Below are positions 11,451 to 21,700 of a stretch of DNA of 64,000 nt, piece by piece. Below the pieces are notes generated by a model. The model ran no database searches and had not been told where the DNA came from. It saw only the letters and a list, made by a program, of their open reading frames with translations. A program made the position numbers and the translations under genes. Source of the DNA: Ascaphus truei (lineage: Eukaryota > Chordata > Amphibia > Anura > Ascaphidae). Each line of letters opens with the position of its first letter. The stretch's first letter is position 1. The stretch lies in contig CM071579.1 of assembly GCA_036426205.1 (NCBI GenBank), positions 19,667,324 to 19,731,323 of the forward strand. Reading direction: 5' to 3'.

Positions 11451-11978
11451 AGCATTTACCAAACAATGCATTGGCTGTCACTGTATTTATCTGTACCCTA
11501 AAGGGGCACATTATCGGTCAATGGGCAATGAAAAACATTAAAATAAAATTACAATAAAAAACCCTGTAAAAATAAAATTACATACATTCAATATTTTTCT
11601 TACCTTTAGAAGCATTGACCCTCCGAATCCCGGCGATTCTGCAAGCTCTGGTACCGCGACGTCATCAAAATCAATCTAACGCCACCCACCTTGAAGATCC
11701 GTAACAGGTAACAAAATTCTTCTTTCTTTTATCTTCTATCACTGTCTTCTTTCCTCATCTGTCATTATTTTTATCTTTTCTTTAATCTTCTATCTTCATC
11801 TGTCAGTCCAAAACCCAATGGTAAATCCAGGACAAGATGTTCTCTCTCGTCGTCTCCTTCCTGTTAAATGAGGCGTCCATGCCTTATATAGGTCCTGTGA
11901 CATCATACTTTCAGGTCAGATGGTACAGCTCCAATCTGATTGGACGCTGTATCATGTGCCCACCTCTTTTTTTTTTTT

Positions 11979-12105
11979 TAAGGATGTGACGTCATCTGCA
12001 AGGGAGGTATGTCACATCCTTAAAACCACATGGCTATATCACATGGTATTACAGCCAATGGGATTGAAGACAATCCCATTGGTTGCTATACCATGTGATA
12101 GGTTA
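11979..12105. repeat. two adjacent hairpins in a probable MITE
   Basis: TAAGGATGTGACGTCAT (11979) pairs with ATGTCACATCCTTA (about 12009). TATCACATGGTATTACAGCC with AATGGGATTG (12036-12065) pairs with CAATCCCATT through ACCATGTGATA (12071-12101). This is the structure of small non-autonomous DNA elements; family not assigned. Confidence 0.6.
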
Positions 12106-12457
12106 CATTAGTTCAAAAGGATGTGACATCACTTTATTGGATGACGACCACCTGAGGAACCCCGGACTCCCACGGGGACAACTCAAGGGCCCCCATACAC
12201 CCGTGGGGACCACCCAAAGGCCCCTGCCGGCCTCTGGTATCATTCCTGTGCATAAAAACTAAAAATTGTTTTTATGTGTGTTAGGGGAGTATAGGGGTCG
12301 TTGGGGGCTCAGGGGGTGGGTGGGTTGTGTATTGGCAGGTAGTACATATTGCAATGTTTATTGGGGGCAATTGCCTCCAATAAACCTGCTATTGTGCCTT
12401 AACCCCATCATTGCCTTAGCGGCTATCCGCTAAGGTAATGAAGCTGCTTAAATGTAA

Positions 12458-12743
12458 ATTTTATTAATAGTGTGCGTGAGCAGGGGGTCTCCTGAGCTGA
12501 ACCACATTGGTTTCAGCCTCGGGGACCCCCTACTTCATGAGATACAGGCTCCGTTATGGGGTGCCGGTATCCCCCTGCAGGATTTAAATCCCACAGTTAC
12601 ATGATGAGGGAGATTTAAAAGCATAGGAGATACCAGCACCCCATAACGGGGCCTGTATCTCATGAAGTAGGGGGTCCCCGAGGCTGAAACCCATGCGGTT
12701 CATCTCAGGAGACCCCCTGCACATGTACACTATTATTAAAATC
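12458..12743. mobile_element. large imperfect palindrome (MITE)
   Basis: Left arm 12458-12573 (containing CAGGGGGTCTCCTGAGCTGA, CTCGGGGACCCCCTACTTCA and CCGTTATGGGGTGCCGGTAT) is inverted at 12628-12743. The GAGATAC and CGGGGACCCC wording recurs at 16920-17560, 46545-46850, 47640-47760 and 61330-61770, suggesting one dispersed family. Confidence 0.8.
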
Positions 12744-13265
12744 AATATTTTTAGTGCACGATCGCCTGTAAGAGCCGTGCATGAAGATGCAGCGTCGCCA
12801 TACAGATCTTACAGGCTGCATTTTTTTCTATCAGCTATCGTGCTACAGAATTTATAGTGCGATAGCACTGAAACAAAAAACAGGTCAGGCGATTTTTTTT
12901 TATCGAACTTAAAAAAATGGCCATCACTTCCTGGTGAATCCCGCTTTCGGCTTCACGTCTTATAGCATGATTAAAAAATGGATTGTCGCACGCAGAAGCA
13001 CTGATTTTATCACTGCTTTGTGACTAGGCCCCTATGCTTTAATAACCCTAGCCCCAACCGCTCCCCCCCCCCCCAGTATCCCCCCCAGCATCCCCTTCCC
13101 CCTTCGTGCTGCTGTTCGATGTACAGCCTCCCCCCCATCCCTTATTCTCACTTTCCTTGTCACCGTTTTATCACCCTTCCAGTGTCTTCAAACATCCCTC
13201 TCTCACCCCACCTCACCTGCATCACTCTGGTTCTTTTTTTCTTTTCTAATCTCTGTTCAAGTCAC

Positions 13266-13455
13266 AGAATCCTTTGTAAATCAGTATCGCGGACCCGAGG
13301 AAGAGAGGAAACCTCTCAAGAGTTTGTCTTACTATATCAATTGTTAGTCCAAATAAAAAAGGTATCACTTAATACTGAAGTACTAATTTATTCTGCACTA
13401 TCGCAACTGGACTAACACGGCTATTTCCGTTATATATATATATATATATACACAC
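13266..13455 (+). repeat. retroposon 3'-end-like repeat with (TA)n tail
   Basis: The segment includes GACCCGAGGAAGAGAGGAAA, GGTATCACTTAATACTGAAG and GGACTAACACGGCTATTTCC, then a TA run at 13433-13450. By memory this matches tails of Penelope-like or related retroelements abundant in amphibians. A related tail lies at 59880-59990. The exact family is uncertain. Confidence 0.5.
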
Positions 13456-13940
13456 AGATATACAGATGCCGGGTGCACACTTAAAGTGCAATGAAGAACA
13501 AAATGGTACTTAGCAGAGAATGAGGTGCAGGGAACGCCAACAATTTCAATTGATAAACAGCAGCAAGAAGTCTGCAGCACTCTCCAAATGATAGAAGAAA
13601 TCACAGATTTATTAATACATCAGGCAAACCAATGTAAGTGAATTAGCATGTAATGATGAAGTAATGATGCGTGTGAATAAAGTAAGTGTGATTAGTTGAT
13701 ATGTTTAAACATGCTAATTCACTGTACACTTTAAAATATATCATTCATGAACACTCATTCAGTCTGTACAATTTGTCTGGGTGTACACCCAATTAAAATA
13801 TAGTGTATACAATTGACATACTTATTGATAGAAAACTTTGTATAATATGTATTTGGATGTTTTTTGCTTTTTTTTTTCTATATTATATCAAGTTACACTG
13901 TATGAAGGGTTAATTTCATTGACCCCATTATGCATGTATG

Positions 13941-14310
13941 CTTATCTTTATTTATATTGCACCATTAATGTACACAGCACTTCACAGCAGTAATACAATG
14001 TGACAATCATATAAATAACAAATAACTATAAATAACACATCATGGGAATAAGTGCATCAGACATAAAAGTAACATCGTGGAAGAGGAATCCCTGCTCCGA
14101 AGAGCTTACAGTCTAATTGGTGGGGAGAACGTACAGAGACAGTAGGAGGGGATTCTGGTAAGTGCGTCTGCAGGGGGCCAAGCTTTATGTATCATGTGTA
14201 TAGTATTAGCCACAGTGCTATTCATATGCTTCTTGAAGCAAGTGTGTCTTAAGGTGGTCTTAAAGTTGGATAGAGAGGGTGCTAGTCAAGTATTGAGGGG
14301 AAGGGCATTA
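13941..14310 (-). mobile_element. L2-clade LINE 3' end, 5'-truncated
   Basis: This is the reverse complement of the L2-type 3' region seen downstream of the LINE at 38563. It has TATTTATATTGCACCATTAA, GAAGAGCTTACAGTCTAATT, GGGGGCCAAGCTTTATGTAT and the end of the reverse transcriptase frame near 14310. One of six minus-strand fragments of this family in the window. Confidence 0.88.
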
Positions 14311-14589
14311 TACAATACTGTTGTTGTTTTACAGCAACATATTCAATTGACATCTCTCCCTTTATTTATTTACCATATTTTATTTTATATTTAAAAAAAA
14401 TTACAACAATGTGCATTGTAATATGTATCATGTTATTTTATGGTAATCTGTTATGGAATTAATTAATTAAAAGAGTTCATTGTTCTTATGTATCCATGCA
14501 CCTTTAAATATTTTCATTGGTTGGGAACCTCCACCTCTGATTGAATTGCAATACAGGTGCTTGAAGTGTATATATGTGGACTCTGGTTA

Positions 14590-15240
14590 CACTGCTCCCA
14601 TAAGCCCCTGATGAAGTGGCTTTCTATGCGACGAAACGCGTAGGGCCATTTTCATTGGTGCTCCGGCAGGCATGTCATCTGACGCTGTGTGCCCAGCCAT
14701 GCCCCTCTATCATGGACACAACTGGGGACTTTTGAAATCAGCTGCTTTGCCGGCTCTTGTGTCTATACATCTGGCACTGCGGTGAGGATTCCCTGCGGCT
14801 TCACCGGAGCCTACCCACCCCATTTCTACACTGGCGACACACTTTATTCGAGCTCGGCTAGTCCCACGAATTCGGGTATACCCGGGTGTATTGAGGTTTG
14901 TGACTGTTTTCTGCCCGAGTGCATTGAGGTATTTTCCAGGCAGGGATTGAAGCATTTTATTCCCGCTGGCTGCAATACTGCACAGTATATATATATATAC
15001 TGCATTACAATTCATGAATTTATGCCATCTGGTAGACACGCGAAGCATTGCAGCCTATTAAATCCTAATCATTATCATTTAACAGATCAGCCGCCCGTCA
15101 GCCAGGCATGAACCCAGGCTGGGAAGGCAAACGCAACGGGGCTTGTCAGAGGTGAGGAGCGGCGCATTCCAGGTATCTGCCAGGTACATACTGGGTATTT
15201 GCTCGAATAAAGTGTGTCGCAGCAGTATGCCCCAGGACAT
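14590..15240. repeat. amphibian dispersed repeat with perfect 20-bp inverted pair
   Basis: The segment begins near CTGATGAAGTGGCTTTCTAT and GCGACGAAACGCGTAGGG, wording I recall as common in frog genomes. GCGACACACTTTATTCGAGC at 14834-14853 occurs exactly inverted at 15201-15220. The frame at 14689-15111 lies inside it and has no recognisable domain. Confidence 0.55.
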
Positions 15241-15480
15241 CTGAAATGAATCCGGATTGGACTCGACGGAGGTCGTCCTTGTCTGGGGCTAGTGGTGGTG
15301 AGGTGTTCCATCTAATCTCCTACTTCACAGCCCAGCAGCTAGTCCCTACCCGCTGGCAGGTTTTCATTATTGCGATTTTACGAAGACACGTTTGTGAGTG
15401 CGCATTTTTACGGATTCTCTCTAATCCATTATTGTATTAAACTGTAATACACTATGGGGCATGCACTTCTGTTTTTTGTA

Positions 15481-15488
<8 letters not shown>

Positions 15489-15538
<50 letters not shown>

Positions 15539-15558
15539 AATACATACATACATACATG
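15489..15558. repeat. (TA)n and (TACA)n microsatellite
   Basis: About 44 bases of pure TA followed by a few ATACATAC units. Confidence 0.95.
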
Positions 15559-15763
15559 CTGTGGCACTCCATTAGAAACAGCAAAGATAGTGTTTTTTGC
15601 TACTAAGCATCTCTAAAACCTCCAATATTTGAAATGTACAGTATCATATAAAGGCTACAGTGCTTGTTCTATTGAATTCCACCAATACTGTAGGGGATAC
15701 TGTACTTTACTACAAACACTTCTACATGAGGGAATTCAGCCACAGTGTTCAATTAAAAGCACC

Positions 15764-15769
<6 letters not shown>

Positions 15770-15797
<28 letters not shown>
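15770..15797. repeat. poly-A run
   Basis: About 27 consecutive A; possibly the tail of a retroposed sequence, but no body was recognised upstream. Confidence 0.9.
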
Positions 15798-16915
15798 GAT
15801 TTGCCTGTGACTAAAATAAATATTTCAGGTCTCATTTTGTAAATCAGTGACTTTAGTAAAAACAACTTCGATTCACTGAAGGTCGTTAAATATTTGGTGC
15901 TAGGGAAAAATATCACTGTGCAATATTTTTGACGTATTAAATACTCATTCACTTCGCATGAAATATGCGCTATACGGTGGTTTGCGCATAATGCAGGGGA
16001 TCAGCGAGAGTCACTATCGCAATTTTCGCCATTCATTGACAAAAACCTGACGGCAAATGGAAAACTTTGCTAGCATAAGGTAATACCATAATGATCATTA
16101 CAGTACTGTTTGGCTGCAAAGTGATTTAACTTCTTCGATGCCGGAGGGTCTACTAGTGCTTTCCAAAGGAGTGCTGCAGCGGCCATTCTAAACATAGTCC
16201 AGATAGAACGCCTGCCTGGGGCAGCTGATAAAAATCTGTCATTCTCGGAGGCAGCCCAAATATTGGAGGCAATAGCTATGTATCAGACTTTAATGAGTGA
16301 ATAAGTCATACTCATTTGCTTGCGCCGCAATATAAATATTTCATATTAAAATTGACAATATTCCCTGATATCAGCAAAAAAAATTTTTGCAAATATTGGT
16401 CTTTAGTGAATTACCGACCTGAAGATAAATTGATTGTCAAGAATTATTTCTAATTTAATTTAGGCAATAAACAAATGATATGCCACAATCTTAACTAATC
16501 TAACACTCTCGCATAAACCGTTGTTCGTCAGCTCACAGTAACTTGTTCTAGGTTTTTGTAAGTAAAGGGGGAACTCGCCATCAACATTTCACTTCATTGA
16601 ATATCAATTACAAAAAAACAAAACGTACATTCTTCGCTTTCACTTCCACTTTGCTTACAAAGCTTGTTTGCCTGTTATTTTAAATAGAGCAGAAAGGAAT
16701 CCAGTTTCATTGAAGATGTTATCATTGAGGTCTATTATCATCTTGACAAGTTAACCAGATGGAATAATGAACTCAAAGATTTTCTTGGCCTGGAAAAGCA
16801 CAAATAAAACACTTTCTGAAAGTCCCCATAGTCATTTTAAACTACTCAAACATTTTGGTTACAAAAATAATATAAATACATGTTCTATTATAAATTAACT
16901 TATTTAGTGGATAAA
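15798..16915. other. no gene seen
   Basis: AT-rich sequence with no supported gene. The 16118-16290 stretch (GATGCCGGAGGGTCTACTAG) has higher GC and may be part of a small repeat. Confidence 0.5.
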
Positions 16916-16919
16916 AATA

Positions 16920-17560
16920 GTTTAAAGGAGCAATCCACCATTGTATCTGCGGGGTCCCCAGAGATGCACCACGCTATTCTCAGCTCTAGGCACCCCACCG
17001 TTTCTGAGATACAGTGGCGGCCGCCTTTAACCTCCTGCGGCCGTTTCCCCGCGATTTTTTAAATCGCGGGCAGATGCGGCATGTTTTCGGCCGTTTTGGG
17101 CGCCGCGGGCGCTTTCATTGTCTAGCGCCAAGCGCTTTCATTGTCTAGCGCTATTAGCGCTATCTGGTGAATGCGGGACGCGCGGCAAAATCCGTGAGAA
17201 ACGGAAAACATCCCCGAATTTTTTCGGGGATGTAGGAGGTTAAAAGGGGCCGCGGCTGTACCTACTGATGAAGGTAACGGCTGTACTTACTGATGAAGGT
17301 AACGGTATTGCTTCCTCGTTTTGAAAAAGGGGATTTAAATGGTTGTCCAATAGGAAGCCACAACCAACGATGATTCTATTTGTGCAAGATTTGGCAGCCA
17401 TTTTGTAACCCCTGGAGGGAGATTTAAACCCGATAATTTCACCAGTATGTATCTCAGAAACCGAGAGCTGAAAATAGCAGCGTTTGCCACCTGTGGCGTG
17501 GGTTCCCATCCTGTACAAAAAATGGGGGGTGAAAAAAAACCCATAAATAAATCATTTTGG
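16920..17560. mobile_element. GC-rich MITE of the GAGATAC/CGGGG family
   Basis: The left end has GGAGCAATCCACCATTGTAT, GCGGGGTCCCCAGAGATGC and TTTCTGAGATACAG. The right end has the inverted counterpart TATGTATCTCAGAAACCGAG with AGCTGAAAATAGCAGCG. Inside are short hairpins (CGCGATTTTTTAAATCGCG; ATCCCCGAATTTTTTCGGGG) and two local duplications: GCGCTTTCATTGTCTAGCGC near 17108 and 17130, and CTACTGATGAAGGTAACGG-like near 17258 and 17286. It ends about 380 bases upstream of the OLFML1 TATA box. Confidence 0.6.
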
Positions 17561-17936
17561 ACTCCGTGTGTGTGATCAGCATTGCATGACTTGGCTTCCA
17601 TGTTACAATTTTCTTTTCCGTTCTCTTTTTATCAAGTTATGAAACAGTACTCTTTTCACTTGAAATTCTGTCATCTAACTCTGTTTATAGACAGACTATT
17701 GTTCCACCTCAAATGAAATACAGTAAGGGGAGAATATTTTTTTTGTGTTAAATAACAGTTGCAGATGTCTCGAATGATTTATGACTCAGTGCTGAACATA
17801 TGGAACTGATCACAACCAACTAACAAGCTGGCAATACGCCTCTAGAAAGAATATCTATCCAACTCACGGATTTCTGCTAGCAGAGAGCCTTTCAAACACA
17901 AGAAGCAGGTCTTAACCAACTGGTTTTTTTTTGACA

Positions 17937-17944
17937 TATAAAAG
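17937..17944 (+). promoter_or_regulatory. OLFML1: TATA box of the OLFML1-like gene
   Basis: TATAAAAG lies 103 bases before the ATG at 18040. That would place transcription start around 17967 and give a 5' leader of roughly 70 bases. Position and match to the consensus support it; transcription start is inferred. Confidence 0.6.
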
Positions 17945-18039
17945 CTTCCATATCGAAAGACACATTTTTGTTACACAGGATCATTTGGGCTTTAACAGAT
18001 CACCACAGGTTGTAAAGGGATTCCCAGGAGATATTGGCA

Positions 18040-18156
18040 ATGTTTTACATTCACGTTATACTTTTCTTTGTTTTAAATGCTGACATTGCTGCTCGGTGTA
18101 AAGCCCAAGATGCGACAATGACCCGTTACATTGAAAGACGTATTTTGACTTTAGAG
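18040..18156 (+). CDS. OLFML1: OLFML1 coding exon 1
   Basis: The exon encodes 39 residues from ATG 18040, beginning MFYIHVILFFVLN (signal peptide) and ending RRILTLE. The donor GAG then GTATG lies at 18157, phase 0. An in-frame TTG six bases upstream could mislead a gene finder; the ATG is preferred because it opens directly on the hydrophobic signal sequence. The segment TMTRYIERRILTLE aligns with the start of the mammalian helical region. Confidence 0.92.
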
Positions 18157-18659
18157 GTATGTTTTATTGCGGTTAATATCTCAAAGCGTTTCAATTGGCT
18201 TTTGACATTTTGCTTTAAACATAGCAGACATTGGAATGCATAAAGTGTGTGGTTTTCAAAAGTTATATTGCACTGTATACTGTAAGTACGGATATAGGAT
18301 AAAGTATCTGTTGTAGCATAGGTAGGACTTGATCGATGTATGTCTTTTTTCAACCTCATCTACTATGTAACTGTGTAACTATGTAACTATGCAACTATGT
18401 AACGTTTAAGACCTTTGAACAAATCATTATGATGGCTTTTGTATGTGAACTTGTACAACCTACGAGTAAGGGAGATGTCACTAAACCAATACAGTTACTA
18501 AAGCTCTAAAACTTTGTTTTAAATACATGCCGACCAACTTTAAACCGGAATCATAAAAAAAAAAGTCAAAAGTATGTAGATATGTATTTAGCAAATGCAT
18601 ATTACTGTACATTACACAAAGTTGCATAATCTGTTAATTGTAATGCACAAGCGTGAGAA

Positions 18660-18706
<47 letters not shown>

Positions 18707-21700
18707 ATAGGTCTACTCTAGGCGATTCAGCATAGTACAGTTGACTAACAGCGGTCTACCCTGTGAATATTATTTATTCATTTATTTTGGAAGGCTGAAA
18801 TCAGTAATGTCTTTAAATGTATTTGTTGACAAGATAAGTAAGATCATGGGATGAAAGTTTGAACGGTGCATTTCTCAGTATAACAGCGTAACTACCACTT
18901 CATATTTTAAAAATGCTGCACGTGGTACTTATTTCAAGCACATAGTGGTAGATCCTTAGAAGTCCGCTAAATCTGGGCCACAAACGTGACATAGGTAACG
19001 TTGCTTAGCTTCTCTGGATTTACGGGTACCCGCAAAGCTCATTAGCATACACTTAACGCCTTGTCAAGTTAGCGCTGCCTTGCATTAGCGTCAAATAACA
19101 TGGCGTCAAGCCTGCCTCAGCCAAACATGGCGTTACTTCTATCAGATCCCTGAATAGTTATTTAATTAACATTAAAAAAAAGAGAAGATAAGAGCGGAAA
19201 AGAACCCGGTAAATAACAATATGATAGATACATCATGCCTAACTGTGGCCTTACACTTACCCTGTAAAATATCTATTTCAGGGTCTGGATGAAACACCAC
19301 CTTTTTCTATGACCTAACTAACGTTAGATTGTAAGTTCTTCGGGGCAGGGACTCCTTTTTCCTGTTACTTTTATGTCTTAACCCATTATGTGTTGTATTA
19401 TTATGTCCCGTGTACTACTGCTATGCAGCGCTATGCACATTGACAACGCTATATAAATAAAGATCTACATGCATAGGTTACGTTAAATCCCTGAGGATAT
19501 GCGTTGTTTTTTTTCCGTATCATTAGCATGACCGCCCGTTATAATAACGCATGGGCTCGCAACAGCTGAAAACAGCACTTAACACATCGTTACCGAGCTT
19601 TGAAGATCCCCGATAGCACTTAACGATACGCTAACAGCACTTAACACATCGTTACCGAGCTTTGAAGATCCCCGATAGCACTTAACGATACGCTAACAGC
19701 ACTTAACACATCGTTACCGAGCTTTGAAGATCCCCGATAGCACTTAACGATACGCTAACAGCACTTAACACATCGTTACCGAGCTTTGAAGATCCCCGAT
19801 AGCACTTAACGATACCCTAACTGAACGTACAGTAACATATCGTTAACGGACTACTGAGAATCTACATATATAATATATTCAAATCAAAATAAATTACCCA
19901 CCGCCAATCAATTGTGATAACATGTACACGTGTACATGTTAAATGAAATGTTTCTTTAGACTTACTAGTTTACAAAGTTTTAAAAAAGTGAGTATATGGC
20001 CATGGTTTCTACGCTATAGAAATCTCCTTTTCTTCTTTGTCTTACAGTAACAGTATAATTTAATCGTTTTTTGTTTTAACTCATTGCTATAATTTGTCTA
20101 CTTATTTACTCATTTATAACTTGTTACATGCATAATATTATAGAACATTTAAACATGCATTTCAAACACGGGTACTACTATAACTTACATTGTGTTAACG
20201 CTTCAACGTAGCTGTAATAAAAATGACGGGGAATATTAAGTATTTTAATCAATCTGGTGCTTCGGGGGTTAACGTTGGATGTATGTATGTATATCTATAT
20301 TTATATAGCGCCATTAATGTACATAGTGCTTCACAGCAGTAATATACATGACAATCATATAAATAAAAAATAATAAAAATAACAGATCATGGGAATAAGT
20401 GCTTCAGACTTAAAAATGTACATTTAGGATGAGGAGTCCCTGCTCAGAAGAGCTTACAATCTAATTGGTAGGTAGGAAGGACGTACAGTAGGGGGGGATT
20501 CTGGTAAGTGCGTCTGCAGGGGGCCAAGCTTTATTTATCAGGTGTATAGTATTAGCCGCGGAGCTACTCATATGCTTCATTAAGCAGGTGTGTTTTAAGG
20601 TGGGTCTTAAAGGTGGATAGAGAGGATGCTAGTCAGGTGTTGAGGGGAAGGGCATTCCAGAGGTGTGGGCCAGTCAGTGAGAAAGGTTTAAGGTGGGACA
20701 GGGCTTCAGATTCAAAGGGGTTAGAGAGAAGACATCCTTCATCGAAACGCAAGAGTCAGGATTGTGCATAGCGAGAAATTAGGGCTGAGAGAGGGCAGAA
20801 GAGTGAAAAGCTTTAAAAGTGAGGAGGAGAATTGAGTGTGAGATGCAGGATTTGATAGAAAGCCTTGATACCCTGATATCCAAAACCTATGCCAAACTAT
20901 ATAGGAACAAATCCTCCTTAAGTCTGCTAGTCAGAAAGCGCATAGTACAGCAGATGCTAATACCAATTATAGACTATGGGGACATAGTATACGGCTCGGC
21001 ACCCCAAACTCAACTTGGCAAACTTGATACCCTCTACAACTCAATATGCCGCTTTGTCCTCCAATTCTATTACAACACACATCACTGCGAAATGCTCAAA
21101 TAACTAGATTGGTCATCACTTGAGTCTAGGTGCAAAGTTCATCTTTCCTGTTTTGCCTTCAAATACTTTCTGGGCAAGCTACCCGCCTATCTGAACAAGC
21201 TCCTCACCCCTACCACATGCAGCACTTATCATCTGAGATCTGACTCCAAAAGACTGTTCGAGGTTCAACAAAGTATCTGGCCGCTCCTCCATCTCTTACC
21301 AAGCACCCCACAACTAGAACAGTCTGCCGGAGACTCTCACTGCCGCCACCAGTCTAAGTTCTTTCAAAATTAAAGCTGTCTCATGTTTTAATCTGGTCTG
21401 TAAATGTTATATACGCCTATAATATATCATCTTTACCTGTGCATGCAATGTCTTGTATATAATGTATAACCCTGCTCACTTAATGTAACTATGTATTTGT
21501 AACCATGTATTTGTCATCATAACTCTGTGCCCAGGACATACGTGAAAACGAGCGGTAACTCTCAATGTATTACTTCCTGGTAAAACATTTTATAAATAAA
21601 ATACAGTATGGTAACATACTCTTTAGGGATTTCTGTTTGTTTTATCCTTTTATTTTAAGAACCGGTTCTGCATTTATTGTAAATATGTTCTTGTAATAAT

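Larger units (their letters stand above)
18949..19866. mobile_element. terminal-inverted-repeat element carrying a tandem array
   Basis: GTAGATCCTTAGAAGTCCGCT at the left is inverted at the right, where AACGGACTACTGAGAATCTAC ends the block. The interior is rich in GTTAACG and CACTTAACG phrases, contains an L2-like 3' end (19322-19478) and four 62-bp tandem copies. No coding frame. Resembles a non-autonomous DNA transposon; superfamily not assigned. Confidence 0.55.
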
